DNA of 64,000 nt. Origin: Orychophragmus violaceus. Taxonomy: Eukaryota > Streptophyta > Magnoliopsida > Brassicales > Brassicaceae. The notes beneath the pieces were generated by a model, which was not told the DNA's origin, searched no databases, and saw only the letters and a list, made by a program, of their open reading frames with translations. Location of the stretch: positions 23,377,034 to 23,441,033 of the forward strand of contig CM058231.1 in assembly GCA_030180135.1 (NCBI GenBank), read 5' to 3'. Within the stretch, counting starts at the first letter, position 1; every line of letters starts with the position of its first letter. Below are positions 54,806-64,000 of the stretch, piece after piece. A program made the position numbers and the translations under genes.

Positions 54806-55239
54806 TCATGCATCTCGGAATATGTCATAAACAACATCATTAATTGTTCTTAGATCCAAATAGCTACATGGTCCCCTTGTTACATCCAATAGACGGCGTA
54901 AGTAATATAGTTCTCCAATTTCTTCAGCATATACTGGTAAACCACATACACGCGATTTACCTTGTATGCGGGGTTTCCATTCATACCTTTTTGATCCCAA
55001 ACAAATTTAGTTGTTATTTCTGAATATAGAAGACGTCTTGCTTGAAGAAAAATTTGATTGCATTTCATCCATGCCCGAAATTTATCTTCTTTTTCTTGAT
55101 ATTCCAAACCGACATCATCGTCGAAAATAATTTGTGGATAAGGAAGAACAATAGGCAAAATTTCCATAAGATCAATTAAACGTCCGGAATTACCTGATAC
55201 AAATTTAGATCTGTTAATGCAAATAGTCAAACAATACAA
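54806..55239 (-). pseudogene. Helitron helicase (Rep/Hel) fragment
   Basis: One frame (55239 leftwards) reads EKEDKFRAWMKCNQIFLQAR, then LLYSEITTKFVWDQK. A second, shifted by 1 nt near 55000, reads RYEWKPRIQGKS, then GELYYLRRLLDVTRGPCSYL and DLRTINDVVYDIFRDA. Together they are the segment just before the PIF1-type helicase in plant Helitron proteins (usually TKFVWDxKxKxWxPR ... GELYYLRxLLNxxRGxxSFxDLRTxNGxxYxTFxxAC). The rest of the Rep and helicase domains are absent. Dead relic, useful as evidence that Helitrons have been active in this genome. Confidence 0.8.
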
Positions 55240-55353
55240 ACCAAAATCGAAATGTATTGAATATGAAAAAACCTAAGATGCTAAAGATTTTCCAAAAATA
55301 CCTATAGCTTTCATTAGCAACGCGAAATAGCAATGAAACTGTTTAGAAGACAA

Positions 55354-55359
<6 letters not shown>

Positions 55360-55421
<62 letters not shown>
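55360..55421. repeat. (TA)n microsatellite
   Basis: About 31 uninterrupted TA dinucleotides (62 bp). Confidence 0.9.
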
Positions 55422-55424
<3 letters not shown>

Positions 55425-57684
55425 CTATGATATTAGGGTTTCTTATACACAACTAATAATTTTTTGGATTTTAAATAATATCGGCCACATTGATTATATC
55501 AATACTATCTATACATATAAATGAGAATGATTCAGTTAGTATAAAATCTACTATATTGATAGCTATAATATCTCATTAGTGCCTAATTAATCTCCGTCTG
55601 TTCCTTTTATATAGTAGAATTCTATTATATTTTTTATTTACGTTTAGTAACTACTTCCATATTTCAAGTCACAAAGATTTTCGTATTTTGTAAACGCGAT
55701 GGTATTCTGTACTAAACAAAGATATACCATAAAAATTCTTTTTGAATAATTATGTGTTTCAAACTTATAAATAAAACATTACTCTTATGGTTGCGGGCAT
55801 TATTATGTTGTTAGTTAGTTTATGTGTATTTGTTGGTTAGAGGAAGGACAATAAGTGATACATGTTTAATTCATTTTGCCGATGTAGACAAAGAAGATAT
55901 ATGTTTAATTCACGTTTGATATGCACATTCGGATGTAATTACATTTGGATGCATAGTTTGCATATTTTATACACGCATGTGCGGGCATTATTATGTTGTT
56001 AATTAATTTAGGTTATTTCTCGATTAGTGTCAAGATAAAACGTGATATAACTTTTTCTATATCGAGATGGTATAAGATTTAATTCATAGTTTCATATGCA
56101 TATCCGAATTATTATGTTCGGATCGGATGCATAAAATAATAAGTATATACTCATACAAAACATTATAGCATTGTATGTATGGAAAAACTAAAAGCCGTAT
56201 ATAAACATTCGGTTTTTGTTGAACATATTTTTTGTTTAATATTTGTATATTTAAGAATTTTGTAAAGCTTATTTAAACCACCTTTTTTTGAACCAATGAA
56301 TGTGCTCCGCGTACACAGAATATCGTGTCGCTTTAAATCAAGATTGACATGCGTGAGGGTCTCTTCGATAACCATCATTTCTTCTGCTTTAAATATAGCT
56401 TATACCATCATCACTCTTCACCATACTCACTTCTTCCCTTTCCCTCGGTTATACCAAAACTTCCATTTGTTTTCTGGCTTTTATCTTTATTCCTTAATTA
56501 AAAATGCAAGCATGTTCATCGTTTTTCTTGTGTTCGAATCTGTGTCGACCTCCGGGCGTATGCATGATCGAGTTCGTTGATGAAATTATGGTCTTTTTGC
56601 TAAGGGGTAACTCGTCATTAAATAGATTTGTCCCGATGGCTCCTTCCATTTGTCGCCTTTCCCAACTTAAGGGCGACGCTCATATCATTCATTTGGATCG
56701 ATATGATGCGTCGTTAAGTCGTTAATTTCAGTAACATGTCGTGGTCCGCTATTCCGAGATCAGTTGCTTTCCGCATAAGTTACTTCATTCTTTTTATATT
56801 TTAATTTTGGATCTTCGATTATAGGAAACCTGATATATATTTCTTTTTTTTAATTTAGAGCAAACAATTGTAAATCGGAGTGGACTCGTCCTGGAAGACG
56901 TGGAACAGATTTCTCTTTAGGAAAGATGTTCAGCAGAGCTAGGTTGGTCACGAGATGGCTGTTTTGGAATCGTTGGCACGCCGGTTTATGATTCTTTTTA
57001 CCCCATGAAGATCCTCTGACCGGTGTTGATTTCATCACGGTTCCCATCTGTGCAGCTGACTATCAGGGAAAATTCTTGCGAAGACGACATACGAAATTGT
57101 CTTTCAAGAAAGGCAAGTCGGCGGCGAGATGATTGTTTGAGATTGATTCCTCTGAGATCCTTAATTTTAAGGAGAACGTTGGTTTCAGTGTTGATCTCAT
57201 AACAATTTCTATCTCATAACCGTCTGACTGGGAAAAGACTACAAATCGTCTGCCGAGAAAGCGGTTCGGTTTCTGGCGGAAAGAAACCGATATCACAAGT
57301 CAAGCTTCGGTTTGGTCGAACTTGTTTGAAGAAATTATTTTATGTTTAGAATATTGATTAGTCCGACTTGTAATATCAATTTTTAGGATAAATAAAACGC
57401 AGGAAAATAGCAAAGCAATTTCTAAACGAAGGGTAATAGCTAAGAAATTTTATCTAGTCAGACTTGTAATATCAATTTTTGCGGATGAATAAAACATATG
57501 ATAATAGCTAAGAATATTTTTAACAAACCGCTTAACTTACTTAGCCAATAATTCTAACTATAGAAAAGAATATTCTATCTGTAAATATATATTTTAGAAT
57601 ACTTAATATTCTTGTTAATAATTGCTATCTTCATTCCTTGAACATGGACATCTTGAGGGTCTATACACAAATGTAAACATATAT
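55422..57684. other. Stretch without a recognisable gene
   Basis: AT-rich to 56270. 56290-57300 is less AT-rich and holds overlapping short frames on both strands (for example plus 56504-56725, and minus 57047-56850), none matching a family I know. An old gene or transposon fragment is possible but unsupported. Confidence 0.35.
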
Positions 57685-57777
57685 AAACCGAGTTCTGGAG
57701 GCTTCTATAATTTGTTTTTTTTAATATTTTTTATAATAATTCATCGAGTAAATATAGAAGCCTCCAGACCTCGGTTT
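57685..57777. repeat. Near-perfect hairpin: 25-bp arms, 43-nt loop
   Basis: The left arm 57685-57709 starts AAACCGAGTTCTGGAGGC and the right arm 57753-57777 is its reverse complement except at one position (T93/C69). The loop is T-rich. The size resembles a plant miRNA precursor stem or a foldback element. No known miRNA sequence is recognised in the arms. Confidence 0.7.
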
Positions 57778-58839
57778 GCACTTAGACCAATTGATCGAAA
57801 ATTCGGTAGCAAAATCACATGCATACGTATCAGTCAGCTTGCACGATAGAATATCACCTCTGCAATCAAGGTCATGATATAGACATTAGAATATAATATC
57901 TGCATCATACCATTAAAATGTTGTCTATTCTATAACATATAAAATAAGCACTTATGTATCTAACATGCTATCCATCAAATCAAAATGAATATTTTTCCAA
58001 GAAAACATGATGGAAGGTACCATCGTTGCAGAGCACCAACATTAATAACTCTTCCAAAGACATCTAACCCATAAAAAAATAAAAAATAAAATTATAATTC
58101 GGTATGAATTAATAAAAGAATAATATTTGTAAAAATAAACATTGAAAACAAACTTACCAAGACTTGTATTAATTTTGTGTTCGCCCAAGAAAATTTTAGT
58201 GAATGGGAAAAAATGAAAGAAAAAACTATCAACCCCACCAGCAACCCTCGCTAGGGATGTAAACAAAATTTCTCGAGGATGAGATGTTTTGCGAAGATAA
58301 TCTTATATATAATGGGAAACCACTTTCTCCATCTGTGCGCCACGTGTCCTCTTTTTTTTTAAAGTCACTGGGCCAACTAATATAAAAGCCCATATGGCAA
58401 TCTAAGACACATGTAATTTAGGGGACCACGATCGACGATGTGCTTCATCTCCCTTCTTCTTCTGTTGTGAATACATCAACGTAATAAATTCCGTAAGGTG
58501 TTAAAATCCAACTTAAATTCCACCTTTTCTGAATCCATACTGCCTACATCTCATTCAATATAGCCAACGCTCCACTGCTAAATCTCAGCTTCCCGATCAT
58601 AGCCATTCTCGCTCACCCCAAGGTTGGTTTCTCTTATTAAAAATCTCGGGTCAATTTTCTGTTGTTTTAGGGTCTAATTTTGGGTTTTTTCCTGTAGTAG
58701 TTGAATCTGAAACGGATAGCGAAGGAACGGATGTGAGTGGTTTGGAAGGTGATGGTACATCATGGATCTCATGGTTTTGTACGTAATTTGAGAGGGAAAG
58801 AGTTTTTCCATGAAGTAGAGGAAGATTACAAGATGATTT
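57778..58839. other. Stretch without a recognisable gene
   Basis: AT-rich at first, then a less AT-rich part (58430-58830) with a possible donor-like AAGGTTGG near 58620. It could be the 5' region of the relic that follows; not supported further. Confidence 0.3.
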
Positions 58840-60235
58840 CAATCTATGTGGATTGAGTGGTCAAGTTCCCGGACTCGCCACCCACCTAACGCACTCTCTC
58901 GCAGACTCTTACTTCCTTCTAATTCCTCGATTTTGGATGCCATAACAGGAGGCGGAGACTCGAACCCACGTGAGGCCATTGCAGCAAGTCAGAAACGAGA
59001 TGCAGCTCTTCCGGCAGGTAAAATTGGAAAAGGAAAAAATCTTGCAAACCATTTTGTTCTAAGAAAAAACCCTTCTTATTTGGGATATTTAAATATTTGG
59101 ATTGTTTTTGAAAAGGTGATGTCTCTGGATCGGTGAAAGAGTTCAATAGAGCTATTGTGCCTGGATTCGCGGCAAAAGGCATGTAGGTGTACTTTGTCTT
59201 TATCTTACAACTTCAATTGTCTGGAATCAAATCTTTAGGAGAACACTAAAATTCACTTTGACTTCAGATCTTTGGCAACGCGGGCTTTCTCTTTACTATC
59301 GGGATATGTACTAGCTCCTACTCATTGTCTCTTCTTACGGATTTGACGTGATTCTGAGTCTTTGAATCCATTGCTGAAAAGCGTAAAAATCCTTCTGTTT
59401 GTTTTGGATTATGGTCTCCTTATATCACATCAAGCATTGAGATATCCTGCATATAACCAACATGTTTGAAGAAGGTGCAGATCAGTTCCGTTAGATGATG
59501 CTCAAAACCCAAATGACAATGAAGAATCGAGTTGGTGCTTCCTCTGCGAGGCGAGGCTCCATGGTACTGATGTAGCACGAAAACAATTCTTGAGGTTTGC
59601 TTTTCTTTCTTATCATAGAGCTTACTATTCCCTCATCAGTAACAAAATCAAGCATCAACATTATAGAATCGTTGATAAGTGGAATGTGTTTGTAAAACAC
59701 GAGTTAGCCAACACATACACGTTATGTTCACTTACAGTAAAAACCAATATATAGAGAAATCAATATTTCATTTTCATTCTCCATGCAGGAAATCTCTTCC
59801 TCAAATCTACGGCTTCTACCAGGTTCTACTACAAGACAAACATCCACGCGATCCCAAAGTTTAAGAAAAGGTCACATGTTACTTTTATTCTAACGAAAAC
59901 TAATTTTAATAATCTCTGGTTGATGCTTGGCTTTTTATTTCGAAATACATTTTTGTTCACCACTAACCCAACTACATATTAATATCCTATTTATATTCAT
60001 ATAGCACGGGCATTGAACAATCTACCACTTTCTCTCGCGTGGGCACATGTGAGAGCATCTCGGAGATGGGAACGGTGTCGTTCAGAGATTACATATCTAA
60101 GCCAAATGAGCAGGTAAATTAAATAGACAAACATCACATTTCAAATATATTACTACAAATATTAATCGCTATGACATTGGTTTAAAGCAGATACAGGGCG
60201 TTGATTTCCTATGCAAGGTTACTGTGGTAGGTGTA
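58840..60235 (+). pseudogene. Unidentified multi-exon gene relic cut by a copia LTR
   Basis: Several short plus-strand blocks look like exons with GT-AG-like edges but match nothing I recognise: about 59110-59180 (GDVSGSVKEFNRAIVPGFAA), about 59490-59595 (LDDAQNPNDNEESSWCFLCE, ARLHGTDVARKQFLR), about 59789-59863 (KSLPQIYGFYQVLLQDKHPR), about 60003-60112 (STGIEQSTTFSRVGTCESIS, EMGTVSFRDYISKPNEQ before a GTAAAT donor) and about 60190-60235 (IQGVDFLCKVTVVGV). The last block ends exactly where a copia LTR begins. The amino-acid blocks read like a real protein, but stops occur and joins are uncertain. It may be a host gene disrupted by the insertion, or captured exons. Confidence 0.4.
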
Positions 60236-60960
60236 TGATGGAATCCCTAGGATCCAGGGTCTAGGTAATTGAATCTAAGAACTGACCTCGTGTTTACCTG
60301 GAGATTGGCAGAGGAAATTGGAGCAGGTAAACGAGATCTAGAGCGCCTCAATCGTTGCGCCTCTATCGTAGTCCACACGCACACAAGCTGGAATCCGCCG
60401 GGATGCTAGTACCGGGAATCGGATCTCCTATGGATCTTATGAGTTTCTGTGTCTCTGCTTTCTCTCTGAGAAGTGACACTGACGGCTAGGGCTCAGGTTG
60501 ATCACATAAGACATTATATATCGACCTGGGATGACAAAAACAACCTGTAGATCAAACCCCATTCGTTTAAGTCATTAACTCAAAACGTCAGTCTCGAGGC
60601 CCAATGTGCATCGATCGATACACATACTGTATCGATCGACACACCCATTCGAAAACCTGCATCGATCGACACACTCATTGCATCGATCGACACACCTCTT
60701 CAAAACTCAATTCAATGTGTATCCAATACACATTGATCGGATCATATGCCAATGATCAATCCCACACAAAGTGTATCCAGTTTGCTTAGGTGTGTGACCC
60801 TGTAGGTTCACACGATACTAGAAATGAGTTACAACTCATTTGTCATAAGAGGTTTCTAGCAAAACATTATGACTACCCAGTATCACATGAATTGTCCGAT
60901 CTCGACAATACAACTATCTTTAGAGTAAGTACAATATGATTTCAGGACATAATCCCAACA
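60236..60960 (-). repeat. 3' LTR of the decayed copia element
   Basis: 725 bp, TGATGGAATCC... to ...CCCAACA on the plus strand (minus-strand TGTTGGGATT...GGATTCCATCA). The five bases before it, GTGTA, would be the target duplication. It includes four copies of CATCGATCGAxACAC at 60609-60696. Confidence 0.75.
60609..60696. repeat. ATCGATCGAcACAC repeats in the copia LTR
   Basis: Four copies of a 14-16 nt unit containing the palindrome TCGATCGA, at about 60610, 60631, 60660 and 60681, each followed by xACAC. They lie in the LTR and may be regulatory repeats of the element. Confidence 0.8.
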
Positions 60961-62867
60961 ATCTCCCACTTGTACTGGAATCATCTATTCCCATAATCCC
61001 TTTATCGCTATATCTCGATATGGCATAAGGCAAGGAACTGTGTCATCCTTATTATAGCCAACATCATGTTCATCGAACTCCTGATCTATACTGATAAAAC
61101 AAACGACTGACAATCACCTCGTTTGAGCACGACCATGCATTTTCTCAGTATCAAATCTTCGATGGGCCCTGAAATATTTATCTCCTGTTATATAGGAGGG
61201 ACAAATCCCTTATTGTTCCATCCCTGTTCCTACACATACTTCATGATACACCTAAGCAATGCCTTTATAGCCGCCATTTACGGATCGACGTTTGACAAGG
61301 TCAAAGTGCACCAATTCATATGCTAGAAAGCATGATGAACTCAGGTCTAAGGACTATACTCTATAGTCGTAATGAGAAACTCTCATGACACAGATATAAC
61401 TATCCTGTAGAGTTCTCATTAGCGGGTCATGTCCGATCATATGTTCACCAACATATATCTATGTGACTGACTGTGATACTCATATCATTGACTCCATGAA
61501 ACTTAGTCAACAGTCACCTCACAATCTAGTCTCTCGCGGTTGTCAGTGTCCCACTTTGACAATCTCGACTAGGGACAATCATAATTTATGTCATTTTTTA
61601 CTTATAGGGTTTCATGATCAAGTCCTCAACTTGATGACCTATAAAATGAACATAAAATACTTGGGACCATTATTCAATTATACAATAATCAAATAATGCT
61701 GATATCAGTTTTTCATAAACATGACCATATCATGTCTATCTGAACATCATAACTAACATAACTCCCACTAGAATCAAGACCACGTCTTCAGATATCTAGT
61801 ACCTACAACAACAGTACGAAAACCATGCTTAGGTTGTGAGAGATGCTGCGGTGTTCTTGCTTGAAACCATTCCAACAAACCACACCGCTATTCTTTATTA
61901 AGCACTATTCTACGGTCCACTGCTTAGAGACCTTTCCAACAGATAGCACCGCTACACAGACAAAGAGACATAACCAGGTGGGAACCGGGAATCATCTTTG
62001 TCCGTCTAACTACTCATAACAGATTCGTCATTTCTCTCAGTTGAACAAGAACTATCCTTAGTGTTTCTCAAACACATGGGGATATTCTTTACAACTGCCC
62101 AGTGACTTTTACCGGAACAAATTGGTAACTTTTCGTCATGCTTTATGCGTCAGCTGCATCTAGACGAGTGCAAAATATGGCATTCATGATGGATTCTATT
62201 GCATAAGCAAAAAGGAATCACACTCATAGATACTAGCTCAGCCAGTGTCCAAGACACTTCATCTTGCTAAGATCGATACTAGCTCAGCCAGTGTCAAAGA
62301 CACTCCATCTTGCTAAGATTATTGCCATAAGACCTTTGGTGTGAAGCCATTCTTGGAATCAAGCACATTTGAATTGTCCAATACCTTATCACCATAAGGA
62401 TTCTGACACGATCCAATTGGTCTTTGCAATCCATTTCAATGGATCCTTATTCCAAGAACTTTCGCGGCTTCTTCCATGTCCATCGTTAAATTTGACTTCC
62501 GACCCAAATCTTGACAAGACTATAACGTCGGAACATCGTTTATGAGATTAAGTATGTTATAAACATACGGTGTGAGAATTGCAATTATGCTTCTTTTAGT
62601 TTACTCGTAAACGCACAGTTTCTATACGTTCCTGATCACGTCAAAACCTTTGACCGTTTTAACAGAACATAGATTCCAACTCCAAATTGTTTGCTTCAAT
62701 CCAGAAATGGATCGGTGAAGCTAACGTACATTCCTAGTTAATTTTCGGAGTTGGGGTTCACCTTTCGCTTCTTTGAATTTCGCAGGCTCATCACTTTTCA
62801 ATGATCAACAGATCACATCAATCGGTCATGAGGAATCACCCTCGGTTTAGTGACGGATCCATCAGGA
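60961..62867 (-). pseudogene. Highly degenerate copia internal region
   Basis: No open frame over 77 codons. Scattered minus-strand similarity to RT/RNase H (around 61800-62450) is visible only in broken pieces. A duplicated ATACTAGCTCAGCCAGTGTC segment occurs at about 62230 and 62275 (a 44-bp tandem duplication). 61000-61780 shows no coding trace. Confidence 0.5.
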
Positions 62868-63119
62868 TCAGCGAACTTCAGGTTCCACAGGTTCAGATCC
62901 TACAACACTCTGTAGATCCAACCGCTGCTCTTCCTCAACAGGTTTAACAGCCTCCTGTGTTTCTCGAATTTCTTCGAGCTGTACTTTTACTCCCACTGTT
63001 TTCTTGGAAAAACAGAGTTCCGAACAACAAAACTTTGTTCTCGGATTAGTTGCAAAAGTACTAAGCCTCGGTTTCCCTAGGACAACCGGTGAAGCAACCC
63101 TTATCAGATTTGGGTTCAA
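62868..63119 (-). pseudogene. copia pol linker fragment
   Basis: An 83-codon minus-strand frame with VQLEEIRETQEAVKPVEEEQ. It resembles the acidic linker between integrase and reverse transcriptase of the related copia lineage. It sits between RT-like and integrase-like relics, which supports the placement. Function is lost. Confidence 0.45.
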
Positions 63120-63299
63120 GTTTGTTTGTTGACAACTGTCTTACACAAACCTTGCAATCCCAATTAATCAGAAAAACATACTTGGAAATCACCCAGTCCA
63201 CATCCAATGTAGTGTCTTTCAACTGATTCTGATAGAAAACTAATTGGCGTAAACATATTCATTTTAGAGCGTATTTTAAAAGGATAATGGAAGATTCCT

Positions 63300-63742
63300 G
63301 TGACTCATCATTAATCGTAGCATATCTAATAAGGTCCGATTCGTTCTCTCAGAAACACCATTTAGGTTTTCAGGGAGAAAAGAGCTGTGATATGATTTCA
63401 CACTCACTTAGATGATCACCCAATTCTTGACTCAAGTATTTTCCTCCGCGATCTAATCGAGGATCTCAATACTTCTGTCAAATCGGTTCTATACTTCATT
63501 TTGGAACTTCTCAAAGGATTCCTACTCGTGTCTCATCAAATGAACACAATCATACTTACTGATGCCATCAATAAGCGAATGAAGTACTGAAGATTTTCTT
63601 TGGAATTTATGCTCATCGGGCCACATACATCAGTATGGGCAAGGCCCAATAAGCCTCTGGCCCTACTCTTTAGCTCTGCCAAAGAAGCCTTAGTCATTTG
63701 GTCCAGTAAGTAGAATTCATGTCTCAAATGATTTATAATCAA
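63300..63742 (-). pseudogene. copia integrase fragment
   Basis: LLDQMTKASLAELKSRARGL then LGLAHTDVCGPMSINSKEN matches the start of the copia integrase catalytic core (HTDVCGPM). Downstream, frameshifted sequence with several stops still resembles the RSxRGGEYLSxE region. Nonfunctional. Confidence 0.8.
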
Positions 63743-64000
63743 ATGAGCCTAAAGCCCATAACAATGGAACTTCTGAATCCGCTTCACTCTATGTGGTCAA
63801 AACGACTATGCTAAGGAAAAATCGAGTTCAAGTCATCAGACTTAAACCGTTTGGTATTTATGTTATATTATGGTGTATATTGGTTTAAGACATAAAACCC
63901 ATTTATCAAAAAAGGGGTGCTACTATATAATATTTCATTAAGATCAAAAGAGCAAAACTTGTCTTTTATCAGAATGAAAAACATCCAAATTCTTACAAGA

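Larger units (their letters stand above)
60236..64000 (-). mobile_element. Decayed Ty1/copia element, 3' part, runs off the right edge
   Basis: A 3' LTR (60236-60960) is followed on the plus strand by AATCTCCCACTTG-type sequence, i.e. minus-strand AGTGGGAGATTGTTGGGAT, the typical PPT/LTR junction of plant copia elements. Further right, minus-strand pieces resemble RNase H and reverse transcriptase (about 62100-61800, with FCTRLDAADA-like and GAICWKGL-like pieces full of stops) and integrase (63742-63300: LLGLAHTDVCGPMSINSKEN and frameshifted downstream parts). The 5' LTR is outside the window. Heavily mutated, so inactive. Confidence 0.75.

Noticed and set aside
56504..57060. A small gene on the plus strand (73 codons and continuing frames)
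   Set aside because: No recognised domain, stops in every frame, and no consistent splice sites; left as unassigned.
58900..58990. tRNA-type SINE on the minus strand (box-B-like GGGTTCGAGTC)
   Set aside because: No box A at the right distance, no A-rich tail and no flanking duplication seen.

Overview
The window is nuclear DNA from a plant of the mustard family (Brassicaceae). The main evidence is three neighbouring genes that can be recognised by their proteins: CRABS CLAW (YABBY), SPL6 (SBP-box, with a miR156 site) and a BIG GRAIN 1-like gene. I recall these lying side by side in Arabidopsis thaliana as At1g69180, At1g69170 and At1g69160. The gene order is the same here, but about 17 kb of transposon-rich DNA separates SPL6 from the BIG GRAIN 1-like gene. 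Introns are GT-AG and AT-rich, and the transposons (Athila, Ty1/copia, L1-type LINEs, hAT and Harbinger remnants, a Helitron helicase) are typical of the family. The species cannot be fixed from the sequence.

Layout. 0-4.8 kb: a partial minus-strand DUF1985 (Ulp1-transposon type) gene runs off the left edge. Abutting its 5' end is a plus-strand mosaic of dead exons from three unrelated genes (DUF707, a MYST histone acetyltransferase of the HAM1/HAM2 type, and an RRM hnRNP), followed by a LINE RNase H relic. 4.8-12.3 kb: the CRC upstream region (with a tRNA-type SINE), CRC itself, and SPL6 in convergent orientation. 12.3-29.2 kb: intergenic DNA filled with LINE fragments, a hAT-type MITE, a Harbinger transposase relic and a minus-strand copia element. 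That copia element has identical 142-bp LTRs but a broken coding region and a 639-bp hAT-like element inside its gag. 29.2-30.4 kb: the BIG GRAIN 1-like gene. 30.5-35.5 kb: a full-length copia element with identical 439-bp LTRs, a 5-bp target duplication and an uninterrupted 1339-residue polyprotein, sitting 320 bp upstream of the BIG GRAIN 1-like start codon. 35.9-49.9 kb: a complete but mutated Athila (Ty3/gypsy) element on the minus strand, with an env-like ORF and unusual palindromic repeat arrays in its LTRs and 3' internal region. 49.9-64 kb: gene-poor DNA with a minisatellite, a LINE fragment, a Helitron helicase fragment, a strong 25-bp-arm hairpin, an unidentified exon relic, and a decayed minus-strand copia element whose 3' LTR cuts into that relic and which runs off the right edge.

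Only CRC, SPL6 and the BIG GRAIN 1-like gene look like working host genes. The intact copia element looks capable of its own transposition. No rRNA gene, tRNA gene or CRISPR array was seen. The strongest candidates for something undescribed are the three-gene exon mosaic, the Athila palindrome arrays, the 57.7-kb hairpin and the fresh copia insertion in the BIG GRAIN 1-like promoter.
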